A DNA stretch of 64,000 bases from Hylemonella gracilis str. Niagara R. GTDB taxonomy: Bacteria > Pseudomonadota > Gammaproteobacteria > Burkholderiales > Burkholderiaceae_C. Both the position numbers and the translations under genes were made by a program. Below, piece by piece: positions 1 through 7,877 of the stretch; the stretch's first letter is position 1, and each line of letters opens with the position of its first letter. Under the pieces are notes generated by a model. That model saw nothing but the letters and a program-made list of their open reading frames with translations. It was not told the DNA's origin and searched no databases. Location: NCBI RefSeq assembly GCF_000600295.1, contig NZ_JEMG01000001.1, positions 1,617,165 through 1,681,164 of the forward strand, in the 5' to 3' direction.

Positions 1-459
1 ACCTTGGGCGTGAACACGCGCTTGGTCAAGATTGCGGGGTTCGCCTTGACGGCCGCCTTCGCGGGGGCCGTCGGCGCAGCCATGGCGGTGCGCTGGACTT
101 ACATCGATCCGCACACCGTGTTCAACCCCTTCATCGGTTTTCAGACTGTGCTGATCACCCTGATCGGTGGCGTGCTCACGCTCTGGGGGCCGCTGCTGGC
201 AGCCATCATCTTCAGCGTGCTGGCCGAATCGCTGCGCCTGCAGTTCCCGCAGATCTACCTGATGTCGCTGGGCCTGTTGCTGATCCTTTGCGTGCTCTAC
301 CTGCCGGGCGGTCTGGCCTCTCTGCGCTGGGCTACCTTCAAGGGCTGGTGGACCGACAGCCGCGAGTGGGCCCGGGATCTGAAGCGCGACCTGTCCGGCG
401 AGAAAGAACGCGAGAAGCAGCGTGCCTTGAAGCGCGCCAGGGAGAGCTACTTTGTCTAA
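1..459 (+). CDS. livM: Branched-chain-type ABC transporter permease LivM, C-terminal part
   Basis: This is the 3' end of an integral membrane permease of the LivHM type, which moves branched-chain amino acids, amides or other small organic acids across the inner membrane together with LivG and LivF. The reading frame is open from the first base, so the start lies outside the window; the TTG at position 4 is unlikely to be a start. The visible 152 residues hold about three hydrophobic segments (roughly residues 10-28, 45-65 and 83-105) and the family-typical stretch FIGFQTVLITLIGGVLTLWG. The tail after the last helix is long, basic and charged (KRDLSGEKEREKQRALKRAR), probably cytoplasmic. The stop overlaps the livG start by 8 bases, indicating translational coupling. 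Substrate cannot be read from this part. Confidence 0.88.
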   Translation, partial: TLGVNTRLVKIAGFALTAAFAGAVGAAMAVRWTYIDPHTVFNPFIGFQTVLITLIGGVLTLWGPLLAAIIFSVLAESLRLQFPQIYLMSLGLLLILCVLYLPGGLASLRWATFKGWWTDSREWARDLKRDLSGEKEREKQRALKRARESYFV

Positions 460-1348
460 CCTCTCCTCCGTCCCAACGCCTGACACCGCACTGACCGCAC
501 CGCCCTCTGCAGGGGCTCCGGCCGCCTTGGGGCGGACCGGCGGCGATCGACGCCAGAACTTTCTGCTCGAAGCGCGAGACCTGACCGTGCGCTTCGGTGG
601 CCTGACCGCCGTGGATGCCGTCAGCGCCCGCTTCATGCCGGGCGAACTGGTCGGCATCATCGGCCCCAACGGCGCGGGCAAGACGACCTTCTTCAATGCC
701 ATTTCCGGCGTGCAGGCACCGACCGAAGGCCGCTTGCTGTGCCAGGGCCACGATCTGACCGGAAGAGGGCCGCACCGGTACGCGGCGCATGGCGTGGCGC
801 GCACCTTTCAAACGCCGCGCGTCTTCGCCGACATGACGGCGGTGGACAACATCGCCTTCGGTTTGAAGTTCGCGGGACGGCGTCCGCGCAAATACATCTT
901 CTGGGGCGAGGAAAAGGACGTGCCCTGGGCGCTGCGTGACGCGGCCAGCATCCTGCAGCTGATTGGCCTGTCGGCGCAGGCCGACCTGCCTGCCGCGGCC
1001 ATCACACCGAGCCAGCAGCGGCTGCTGGAGATCGGCATGGCGCTGGCCACACGGCCCAAGCTGCTCCTGCTCGACGAGGTGGCGGCTGGTTTGACGGAAG
1101 CCGAGATCGAAGACATGGCGCGCCTGATCGGACGCTTGCGCGACGAGCTGGACCTGACCGTGATCTGGATCGAGCACGCCGTGACCACGCTGCTGCGCCA
1201 TGTGGAGCGCGTGATCGTGCTGCACCAGGGCCGCAAGATCGCCGACGACACACCCGCGAACGTGGTGCGCAACCCCGAGGTCATCGAAGCCTACCTGGGC
1301 GACGAGATGGCGGAACCTGCAACCGGAACCGAGGAGGCCGCAGCATGA
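452..1348 (+). CDS. livG: Branched-chain-type ABC transporter ATP-binding protein LivG, divergent signature motif
   Basis: 298-residue ATPase subunit of the importer. Walker A is GPNGAGKTT and Walker B ends LLLLDE. The usual LSGGQ signature is replaced by TPSQQ, followed by RLLEIGMALA, and the proline after the Walker B DE is replaced (DEVAAGL). Divergent LivG proteins with DEV..AGL are known, so this is probably a functional subfamily and not a decayed gene. A poorly conserved N-terminal extension of about 40 residues, rich in Pro, Ala and Thr, precedes the ABC domain. Start is a TTG overlapping the end of livM by 8 bases; livF follows with an ATGA overlap. A later internal start that trims the N-terminal extension is possible. 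Confidence 0.9.
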   Translation: MSNLSSVPTPDTALTAPPSAGAPAALGRTGGDRRQNFLLEARDLTVRFGGLTAVDAVSARFMPGELVGIIGPNGAGKTTFFNAISGVQAPTEGRLLCQGHDLTGRGPHRYAAHGVARTFQTPRVFADMTAVDNIAFGLKFAGRRPRKYIFWGEEKDVPWALRDAASILQLIGLSAQADLPAAAITPSQQRLLEIGMALATRPKLLLLDEVAAGLTEAEIEDMARLIGRLRDELDLTVIWIEHAVTTLLRHVERVIVLHQGRKIADDTPANVVRNPEVIEAYLGDEMAEPATGTEEAAA

Positions 1349-2175
1349 TGTGGTGGCGTGATACTCCCTTTGTGCTCGGCGACGCCAAGCGCGCGCACCT
1401 GCAGGTGCACGGACTTTCTGCGGGCTATGCCGCCTTCCTCGTGCTGCGCAATCTGCGTTTCGAGGTCAAGCCCGGACTGACGGTGATCCTCGGCCCCAAT
1501 GGCGCGGGCAAGACCACCTTGCTCAAAGCCTTGATGGGGCTGATACCCCGTCAGGGTTTGGTGCTGCTCGATGGCGAGGAACTGCCGGAGAAGACACATG
1601 AGGTGGTGCGCGGAGGAGTGACTCTGGTGGCCGAGGGCCGGCAACTGTTCCCGCAGATGACAGTGCTGGAGAACCTGGAACTCGGTGGCTGGCTGGTGCC
1701 AAAGGCCGAACGCGTACGCCGCATCGAGCAGGTGCTGGCCGATTTCCCCAAGCTGCGCGAACGCGCTCAACAACTCGCGGGCACCATGAGCGGTGGCGAG
1801 CAGCAAATGGTGGCCGTGGCCCGCGCCATGATGAGCGCGCCCCGTCTGCTGATGCTGGACGAACCTTCGCTGGGTCTGGCGCCGCGCATGGTCGATGAAC
1901 TGCTGGCCATCGCCCGCCGCATCGCCGATGCCGGCACCACGGTGCTGATGGTCGAGCAGAACGTCAAGAAGGCGCTGGCCGTGGCCGACCGGGGTTATGT
2001 ACTGGAACGTGGCGTGCTGGTCGCCAGCGGTCCGGCGCGCCTGCTGGAACGCAGCAACGTCATCCGCGAGGCCTACCTGGGGGCGGATGCCGCCGACCAG
2101 ACCACGGCGAGCGACGCCGTGCAGCGCCGCAAAACCCTCGCCACTTCCGTCGCGGACGCCGCGGCACCTGTTTAA
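1345..2175 (+). CDS. livF: Branched-chain-type ABC transporter ATP-binding protein LivF
   Basis: 276-residue second ATPase of the importer. It carries Walker A GPNGAGKTT, a normal signature MSGGEQQM, Walker B LLMLDEPSLGL and the H-loop region replaced by the LivF-typical VEQNVKKAL. Start ATG overlaps the livG stop by four bases (ATGA), so LivG and LivF are probably made in equal amounts. A C-terminal extension of about 30 residues after the conserved EAYLG end is poorly conserved in look. The aldehyde dehydrogenase begins 9 bases downstream, so transport and catabolism look like one transcript. Confidence 0.92.
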   Translation: MMWWRDTPFVLGDAKRAHLQVHGLSAGYAAFLVLRNLRFEVKPGLTVILGPNGAGKTTLLKALMGLIPRQGLVLLDGEELPEKTHEVVRGGVTLVAEGRQLFPQMTVLENLELGGWLVPKAERVRRIEQVLADFPKLRERAQQLAGTMSGGEQQMVAVARAMMSAPRLLMLDEPSLGLAPRMVDELLAIARRIADAGTTVLMVEQNVKKALAVADRGYVLERGVLVASGPARLLERSNVIREAYLGADAADQTTASDAVQRRKTLATSVADAAAPV

Positions 2176-2184
2176 GGAGAAACC

Positions 2185-3639
2185 ATGTCCGATCTGTCCA
2201 TGCTCATCAACGGCCTGAAAGTCACGGCCGAAAAAGGCGCCACCTTCGAGCGTCGTAATCCGCTGGATGGCACGGTGGCCACCCGCGCGCCCGCGGCGTC
2301 CCCGGCCGATGCCGTGATGGCCGTTGAGGCCGCCGCCGAGGCCTTCAAGACCTGGAGCCAGACCGGTCCGACCGAGCGACGCATGCTGCTGCTCAAGGCC
2401 GCCGACGCGATGGAAGCCAAGACGCCGAAGTTCATCGAGGCCGTGGGTGCCGAAACCGGTGGCACGGCGATGTGGGCCGGCTTCAACGTGCACTTGGCCG
2501 CGGGCATGCTGCGCGAGGCGGCGGGGCTGACCACGCAGATCGCGGGGGAGGTGATTCCTTCCGATGTGCCGGGCAGCCTGGCCATGGCCGTGCGCCAGCC
2601 TGCGGGCGTCGTGCTGGGCATCGCGCCCTGGAACGCGCCCGTCATCCTGGCCACGCGCGCCATCGCCGTGCCGCTGGCCTGCGGCAACACGGTGGTGCTC
2701 AAGGGTTCGGAGAACAGCCCGCGCACGCACCAGCTGATCATTGAGTCCTTCATGGACGCGGGTTTCCCGCCCGGCGTGGTGAACTACATCACCAATGCAC
2801 CGGCCGACGCGGGCACGGTGGTCGAAGCCATGGTCGCGCACCCGGCGGTGCGGCGCGTCAATTTCACGGGCAGCACACGGGTGGGCCGCATCATCGCCAT
2901 GACCTGCGCCAAGTACCTCAAGCCCGTGGTGCTCGAACTCGGTGGCAAGGCGCCCATGGTCGTGTTGGACGATGCCGACCTGGACGACGCGGTCAACGGC
3001 GCGGCCTTTGGCTGCTTTGCCAACAGCGGACAAATCTGCATGAGTACCGAGCGCCTGATCGTGGACGAGAAGATCGCCGACGCCTTCGTCAAGAAGTTCG
3101 CCGACAAGGCGAAGAACCTGCCCCTGGGCGACCCGCGCAAGCCCGAACCCGTGGTGCTGGGCTCGGTGATCGGCATGAGTACGGTCGAGCATTGCAACGC
3201 CTTGATCGACGACGCGCTGGCGAAAGGCGCCAAGCTGCTGTGCGGCGGCAAGGCCACCAACACCCTGATGCCCGCGACCCTGCTGGATCACGTCACGCCG
3301 GCCATGAAGATCTACCACGAGGAAACCTTCGGTCCGGTCAAGGCCATCGTGCGCGTCAAGGGGGTGGAAGAAGCCATCGCCTGCGCCAACGACAACGAGT
3401 ACGGTCTGTCCTCGGCCGTGTTCGGCGGCGACATCGCACGCGCCATGAACGTGGCGCGGCGCATCGACAGCGGCATCTGCCATGTCAACGGACCCACGGT
3501 GCACGATGAAGCCCAGATGCCTTTCGGTGGCGTTAAGGCCTCGGGCATCGGGCGCTTTGGCGGCCGGCAGGGGGTTAACGAGTTCACCGAACTGCGCTGG
3601 ATCACCGTGCAGACCACACCGCGCCACTACCCCTTCTAA
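2185..3639 (+). CDS. NAD(P)+-dependent aldehyde dehydrogenase, vanillin/salicylaldehyde dehydrogenase-like
   Basis: 484-residue member of the ALDH superfamily, which oxidises aldehydes to carboxylic acids through a thiohemiacetal on a catalytic cysteine. Visible landmarks: oxyanion Asn in PWN (residue 150), glycine motif FTGSTRVG near 228, general base Glu251 in LELGGKAP, nucleophile Cys285 in GQICMS, and the C-terminal EFTELRWITVQ. The end GRFGGRQGVNEFTELRW followed by TTPRHYPF resembles vanillin and salicylaldehyde dehydrogenases, so an aromatic aldehyde is a reasonable guess, not a proof. A good ribosome site (AAGGAGA) precedes the ATG. Its place directly behind livGF suggests that the imported compound is, or gives rise to, the aldehyde. 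Confidence 0.88.
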   Translation: MSDLSMLINGLKVTAEKGATFERRNPLDGTVATRAPAASPADAVMAVEAAAEAFKTWSQTGPTERRMLLLKAADAMEAKTPKFIEAVGAETGGTAMWAGFNVHLAAGMLREAAGLTTQIAGEVIPSDVPGSLAMAVRQPAGVVLGIAPWNAPVILATRAIAVPLACGNTVVLKGSENSPRTHQLIIESFMDAGFPPGVVNYITNAPADAGTVVEAMVAHPAVRRVNFTGSTRVGRIIAMTCAKYLKPVVLELGGKAPMVVLDDADLDDAVNGAAFGCFANSGQICMSTERLIVDEKIADAFVKKFADKAKNLPLGDPRKPEPVVLGSVIGMSTVEHCNALIDDALAKGAKLLCGGKATNTLMPATLLDHVTPAMKIYHEETFGPVKAIVRVKGVEEAIACANDNEYGLSSAVFGGDIARAMNVARRIDSGICHVNGPTVHDEAQMPFGGVKASGIGRFGGRQGVNEFTELRWITVQTTPRHYPF

Positions 3640-3751
3640 AGAAGGCTCGCATCAAGCGACAGCGCGGGCCGATCTTGCGCCTGGGATGCTCACCGTACGG
3701 CAGTACGGCTGCGCTTCTCGGCGCAACCTTGAACTGCTTGCTACGGGTGCT

Positions 3752-3789
3752 CCGCGCCTTCTTGGAACCCAATCGGCGCGGTTTCTTTT
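3752..3789 (+). terminator. Possible intrinsic terminator of the liv-aldehyde dehydrogenase operon
   Basis: A 7-bp stem CCGCGCC/GGCGCGG (3752-3758 with 3775-3781) is followed by TTTCTTTT. The loop is long at 16 bases, so this is only a moderate prediction. It sits between convergent genes. Confidence 0.45.
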
Positions 3790-3796
3790 GGGGCGT

Positions 3797-4576
3797 TCAG
3801 AGGAACATGCCGCCCGAGGCCTCGATGCGTTGGGCGTTGATCCAGCGGCTGCCGGGCGAGAGCAGGGCGGCGATCGCGCCGCCGATGTCATCGGGCTGGC
3901 CGACGCGGCCCAGGGCCGTTTGCGAGGCAACGAATGCGTTGACCTGGGCGTTGTCGCGCACGGTGCCGCCGCCGAAATCGGTTTCGATGGCGCCCGGGGC
4001 AATCACGTTGACAGCGATGCCGCGCGGGCCCAGTTCCTTGGCCAAGTAGCGTGTCAGCACCTCGACGCCGCCCTTCATGGCCGCATAAGCCGCATAACCC
4101 GGCAACGCGAAGCGCGCCAGCCCGGTGGACACATTGAGGATGCGGCCACCATCCTGGATCAGGGGCAGCAGTTTCTGCGTCAGGAAGAACACGCCCTTGA
4201 GGTGGATGTTCATCAACTGGTCGAACTGGGCCTCGGTGGTCTCAGCAAAAGACTGATGCACGCCGATGCCTGCGTTGTTGAGCAGGTAGTCGAAGTGCTC
4301 GCGTTGCCATTCCTCGGCCAGCACGGCACGCAGGCGGTTCACGAAATCGGCGAAGCCCTGGGTGTTGCCGGTGTCCAGTTCAAGCGCCGCGGCGCGGCGG
4401 CCCTGAGCTTGGTATTGCTCGCGGATCTGGGTCACCACGGCCTCGGCTTCGGCCCGTTGGCTGCGGTAGGTCAGGATCACGTCGGTGCCCTGGGCGGCCA
4501 AGGCGAGGGCGGCGTTGCGGCCCAGGCCGCGGCTGCCGCCGGTGATGAGGGCGATGGGGCTGGATGTCTGGCTCAT
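3797..4576 (-). CDS. Short-chain dehydrogenase/reductase (SDR), NAD(P)-dependent
   Basis: 259-residue classical SDR oxidoreductase. The nucleotide-binding motif TGGSRGLG is at residues 12-19, NNAG at 100-103, catalytic Ser150, and the YxxxK pair is Tyr164/Lys168. SDRs of this type reduce carbonyl groups or oxidise alcohols; the substrate cannot be told. Two in-frame ATGs lie near the 5' end. The second (at 4576) is chosen because AAGGAG sits 7 bases before it, while the first (4582) leaves only one base between the ribosome site and start. It is divergent from a LysR gene, and the operator between them suggests that regulator controls it. Confidence 0.88.
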   Translation of the reverse strand: MSQTSSPIALITGGSRGLGRNAALALAAQGTDVILTYRSQRAEAEAVVTQIREQYQAQGRRAAALELDTGNTQGFADFVNRLRAVLAEEWQREHFDYLLNNAGIGVHQSFAETTEAQFDQLMNIHLKGVFFLTQKLLPLIQDGGRILNVSTGLARFALPGYAAYAAMKGGVEVLTRYLAKELGPRGIAVNVIAPGAIETDFGGGTVRDNAQVNAFVASQTALGRVGQPDDIGGAIAALLSPGSRWINAQRIEASGGMFL

Positions 4577-4663
4577 GGTCATGCTCCTTGGTCAGTGAGG
4601 GTTGAGACAGGTATGACTTTATTGATGCATATGGATTGGATAAATTGGCTGAATTTGATAAAT

Positions 4664-4684
4664 TTGTTCGTCAATAGCGAACAA
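4664..4684. promoter_or_regulatory. Palindromic LysR-type operator between SDR and LysR genes
   Basis: TTGTTCG and CGAACAA form perfect 7-bp arms around a 7-base spacer. The site contains the T-N11-A pattern (T4668 to A4680) expected for LysR regulators. It lies in an AT-rich stretch (4620-4685) that contrasts with the high-GC surroundings, 57 bases before the LysR start and 88 before the SDR start. Confidence 0.65.
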
Positions 4685-4740
4685 TCGGAGTGAGCAATTG
4701 GCACCAGCTACCCCAGCCACGTTGTCAACAGGAGCCCACC

Positions 4741-5676
4741 ATGCTGCGCCCCGAGCAATTGCAGATCTATACCCGCGTGGCCGAACTGGCCAGTTTCACC
4801 CAGGCGGCGGACAGCCTGGGCCTGCCCAAGGCCAGCGTTTCGCAGGCGGTGCAGCAACTGGAGTCCAGCCTGGGGACGCGGCTGCTGCACCGCACGACAC
4901 GGCGCGTGCAGACCACGCAGGATGGCCAGGTGTTCTACGAGCGCTGCAAGGATCTGCTGGCTCAGCTGGACGAGGCCCAGTCCCTCTTCCGCACCGGCGG
5001 CGAAGCGGTGCGTGGGCGCCTGCGCGTGGACATGCCCAGTGGCGTGGCGCGCCAGCAGGTGCTGCCCCGGCTCGGTGAATTCCTCGCGCTGCATCCCGAG
5101 CTGGAACTGGAACTCAGCAGCACGGACCGGCGCGTGGACCTGGTGCGCGAGGGCTTCGACTGCGTGCTGCGCATCGGCGCGCTGGAAGACTCGGCCCTGG
5201 TGGCCCGCCCGCTGGGGTACATGGCTCAGATCAACTGCGCCAGCCCAGCCTATCTGGCCCGGCACGGCACGCCACAAACGCTGGAGGACCTGGCGAAACA
5301 CCGCCTCGTGCACTACCTGCCGACCCTGGGCGCGCGGCCCGGGGGCTGGGAGTACGTGGAGCAGGGCGCGGTGCGCACGGTGCCCATGGCCGGCGCGCTG
5401 ACGGTGAATGACACGGCGGCGTATTCGGCCGCGTGCGTGGCGGGCCTGGGCCTGATCCAGGCGCCAGCCATGGGCATGCGGCCCCTGATCGAGCAGGGCC
5501 TGCTGGTCGAGGTGCTGCCGCGGTGGCGCGCCCCGGCCATGCCGGTGTCGCTGGTCTACGCCAACCGCCGGCAACTGCCGCGCCGGGCGCAGCTGTTCAT
5601 GAACTGGCTGGCCGAGTTGCTGCGCGACAAGCTGGAGCGGGTTCCCGCAGATCCTGCGCCCTCACCCTTAGGCTGA
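4741..5676 (+). CDS. LysR-family transcriptional regulator
   Basis: 311-residue regulator with an N-terminal winged helix-turn-helix (about residues 1-60, including FTQAADSLGLPKASVSQAV) and a C-terminal periplasmic-binding-like effector domain (about 90-295). The sequence is of the group often found next to the SDR gene it regulates. The ATG at 4741 is chosen because CAGGAG precedes it at normal spacing; an upstream in-frame GTG at 4690 would add 17 residues unlike the family. Divergence from the SDR gene and the palindrome at 4664-4684 point to local control and autoregulation. The effector is unknown. Confidence 0.9.
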   Translation: MLRPEQLQIYTRVAELASFTQAADSLGLPKASVSQAVQQLESSLGTRLLHRTTRRVQTTQDGQVFYERCKDLLAQLDEAQSLFRTGGEAVRGRLRVDMPSGVARQQVLPRLGEFLALHPELELELSSTDRRVDLVREGFDCVLRIGALEDSALVARPLGYMAQINCASPAYLARHGTPQTLEDLAKHRLVHYLPTLGARPGGWEYVEQGAVRTVPMAGALTVNDTAAYSAACVAGLGLIQAPAMGMRPLIEQGLLVEVLPRWRAPAMPVSLVYANRRQLPRRAQLFMNWLAELLRDKLERVPADPAPSPLG

Positions 5677-5719
5677 CCCGGCTTGCCCAAGGCCTGCGGG
5701 GTCGCCCGAGGCGGCCAGC

Positions 5720-6649
5720 TCAAGGCCGCAGTTTCGAGGCAGGTGCGCGCATTCCGACGGCGCGCCACAGCAGCAACGCCGCGTCGGCCTGGGTGATGCG
5801 CGGCCGTTGCTGCAGGGTGTTGAAGTCCTGGGCTTCGATCTTGTCGAGAATGCGCAGGCCACCTTGCACGACGAAGCGCAACTCCCAGGCCATGCGGCCG
5901 GGCACGCGGTGCACCAGCGGGGCGCCTTGTCGCATCAATGCACGCGCCCAGGCGCAGCAGTCGGAGATCAGGGCCCGGGTCTGCTGCGTGGGCCGCAGGG
6001 CTTGGAGGTCCGCATCGCTCACGCCATGCGCGACGCGGTCCGCCGCCGTCAGGTAGTGGCGGCCGCGCGGGATGTCGAGGCTGAGGTCCTGCCAGAAATT
6101 GATCAGTTGCAAGGCCGTGCAGATGGCGTCGCTTTGCGCCAGCGACGCTGCGTCGGTGACCCCGTGCAGGTGCAGCAGCAGACGGCCCACCGGATTGGCG
6201 GAGCGCCGGCAGTAATCCAGCAGTTCGGTGCGATCCGCATAGGCCGCTCGTGCACCGCCCTGGCGCGTCGCCTGGTCGGTTTGCTCCACATCCTGCACGA
6301 AGGCCGAAAGCAGATCGGCCAGCGGTGCTGGCGGAAGCTGGAAGTCATGGACGGCACGCCGCAGCGGGCCGAAGATGTGGGGCCAGCGCCACGGGGTCAG
6401 GGCAGGGGTGCCTGGCGCGGCGGGCGTGAAGCAATCCAGCAGTTCCGCCCGGTAGGCGGCCAAGTCGGCCAATCGCTGTGCCGCCGGGGCATTGCCCTCG
6501 TCGGCGATGTCGTCGGCCGTGCGGGCGTAGTGGTACAGCGCCCGGACCGGCGCGCGCAAGCGGGGCGGGCACAGCAGCGAGGCGACTGGAAAGTTTTCGT
6601 AGTGCTGGACGGAGGAAGCAGGGTTCACGACAGGGGGATGGCTTGACAA
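5720..6649 (-). CDS. hpnC: Squalene synthase HpnC-like protein (hydroxysqualene synthase)
   Basis: About 309 residues of the squalene/phytoene synthase fold. The N-terminal HYENFPVASLL and the first aspartate-rich region YARTADDIADE (residues 41-51) are typical of HpnC, which in hopanoid makers turns presqualene diphosphate into hydroxysqualene. A second metal-binding region is seen in INFWQDLSLDIPRGRHYL. Partner genes hpnD and hpnE are not in this window, so a hopanoid or carotenoid role depends on genes elsewhere. The start is uncertain: the TTG at 6649 gives the full frame, a GTG seven codons later is also possible, and neither has a clear ribosome site. The 5' end overlaps the RND promoter on the other strand. 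Confidence 0.82.
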   Translation of the reverse strand: MSSHPPVVNPASSVQHYENFPVASLLCPPRLRAPVRALYHYARTADDIADEGNAPAAQRLADLAAYRAELLDCFTPAAPGTPALTPWRWPHIFGPLRRAVHDFQLPPAPLADLLSAFVQDVEQTDQATRQGGARAAYADRTELLDYCRRSANPVGRLLLHLHGVTDAASLAQSDAICTALQLINFWQDLSLDIPRGRHYLTAADRVAHGVSDADLQALRPTQQTRALISDCCAWARALMRQGAPLVHRVPGRMAWELRFVVQGGLRILDKIEAQDFNTLQQRPRITQADAALLLWRAVGMRAPASKLRP

Positions 6650-6685
6650 GCCATGGGGGTTTTAATAGATTACTGACTGGTCAGT
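6638..6685 (+). promoter_or_regulatory. Promoter with two palindromic sites for the RND efflux operon
   Basis: A sigma-70 promoter is visible: -35 TTGACA at 6643-6648 (perfect), a 17-base spacer, -10 TAGATT at 6666-6671. The -35 lies inside a 17-bp palindrome (6638-6654, arms ATGGCTTG/CAAGCCAT around one base). Just downstream of the -10 is ACTGAC-TG-GTCAGT (6672-6685), of the kind used by TetR-family efflux repressors, placed to block initiation. Confidence 0.65.
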
Positions 6686-6715
6686 CATTAGCACTCCATC
6701 AGCGGAATCATTCTC

Positions 6716-7870
6716 ATGCGGCATCGTTTTTCATCTTCCTGGCCCCGGGCGGGCGGCATCGGCGTGGTGCTGATGGCCGCCTTTGTGCTGTCCGCTTGCT
6801 CGAAACCTGCCCCGGTGGAAGAGCCCGTGCGTGCCGTCAAGGTGCTGACCGTGGGGGTCAGTCCCTTGCTGGCCACGCGCGAATTCGCGGGCGAGGTGCG
6901 GGCCCGCACCGAGTCTCGCCTGGGCTTTCGGGTCGCGGGCAAGATCGTGCAGCGGCAGGTGGATCTGGGCCAGCAGGTGCACGCGGGTGACGTGCTCGCG
7001 CAGCTGGATGCGCAGGATTATCAGCTGACGGCGGACGCGGCCCGGGCCCAGGCTGCGGCGGCGCGGACCAACCGCGACCTGGCGGCGGCCGATCTGCAGC
7101 GTTACCGCGAACTGCGGGCGCAGAACTTCATCAGCGACGCCGAACTGGACCGGCGCGAGGCGCAACTCAAGGCGGCGCAGGCCCAACTCGACCAGGCCGA
7201 GGCGCAGTTGACGACGCAAGGCAACCAGGCCCGTTACGCCAAGCTGGTGGCCGACGCGGCAGGGGTGGTCACCGCCATCGAGGCCGAACCGGGCCAGGTG
7301 GTGGCCGCGGGCGCGCCGGTGCTGCGCATCGCGCAAGATGGTCCGCGCGACGTGGTCTTTTCCGTGCCTGAGGGCCAGGTGGCGACCATGGTCAATGGCA
7401 TGTCGGTCCAGTTGCGGGTCTGGGCCAGCGGGGAGGTGCTGCCTGGCCGTGTGCGTGAAGTGGCTGCGAGTGCCGACCCGGTGACGCGCACCTTCTTGGT
7501 CAAGGCCAGCATCGAGGCGGCGGAGTCCGTCCGCAAGCTGCCGCCCCTGGGCGCGACCGTGGCGGTGCTGCCGGCCGCTGCCGCGCCGGCAAAAGGCCCA
7601 GGTGCGAATGGCGTTTTGGCGCAGGCCATCAAGTTGCCCAGCAGCGCGCTGCGCCAAGACGGCCAAGTGACGGCGGTCTGGGTGCTGGACACGGCCAGCA
7701 TGACCGTGCGCTCCCAGCCCGTGCAGGTTGCGACGGCCGATGGCAACGAGGCCGTGATCGCGTCCGGTCTGCAGCCGGGGCAACTGGTTGTGGCCACGGG
7801 TGTCCATGTGCTCTCGCCCGGCCAGAAGGTGACGATCTACCAACCGAAATCAGCCCAGGCTGCGGAGTGA
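6716..7870 (+). CDS. RND efflux periplasmic adaptor (membrane fusion) lipoprotein
   Basis: 384 residues. The N-terminus is a lipoprotein signal with lipobox LSAC (Cys at about residue 27), so the mature protein is anchored in the inner membrane facing the periplasm. Then come a barrel-sandwich half (about 60-90, VAGKIVQRQVDLGQQVHAGDVL), an Ala/Gln/Arg-rich alpha-helical hairpin (about 100-175), the second lipoyl half and beta-barrel domain. It bridges the RND pump to an outer-membrane channel. The pump gene begins 7 bases downstream. No outer-membrane factor gene is present, so the complex must borrow a TolC-type channel encoded elsewhere. Confidence 0.92.
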   Translation: MRHRFSSSWPRAGGIGVVLMAAFVLSACSKPAPVEEPVRAVKVLTVGVSPLLATREFAGEVRARTESRLGFRVAGKIVQRQVDLGQQVHAGDVLAQLDAQDYQLTADAARAQAAAARTNRDLAAADLQRYRELRAQNFISDAELDRREAQLKAAQAQLDQAEAQLTTQGNQARYAKLVADAAGVVTAIEAEPGQVVAAGAPVLRIAQDGPRDVVFSVPEGQVATMVNGMSVQLRVWASGEVLPGRVREVAASADPVTRTFLVKASIEAAESVRKLPPLGATVAVLPAAAAPAKGPGANGVLAQAIKLPSSALRQDGQVTAVWVLDTASMTVRSQPVQVATADGNEAVIASGLQPGQLVVATGVHVLSPGQKVTIYQPKSAQAAE

Positions 7871-7877
7871 AGCGGTC

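Noticed and set aside
1291-3627. 778-residue open frame on the minus strand opposite livF and the aldehyde dehydrogenase
   Set aside because: It is a His/Gly/Arg-rich shadow of well-supported plus-strand genes in high-GC DNA, with no domain likeness.
3482-4693. 403-residue plus-strand frame across the SDR gene
   Set aside because: Opposes a complete SDR with intact Ser-Tyr-Lys site and has no recognisable domain.
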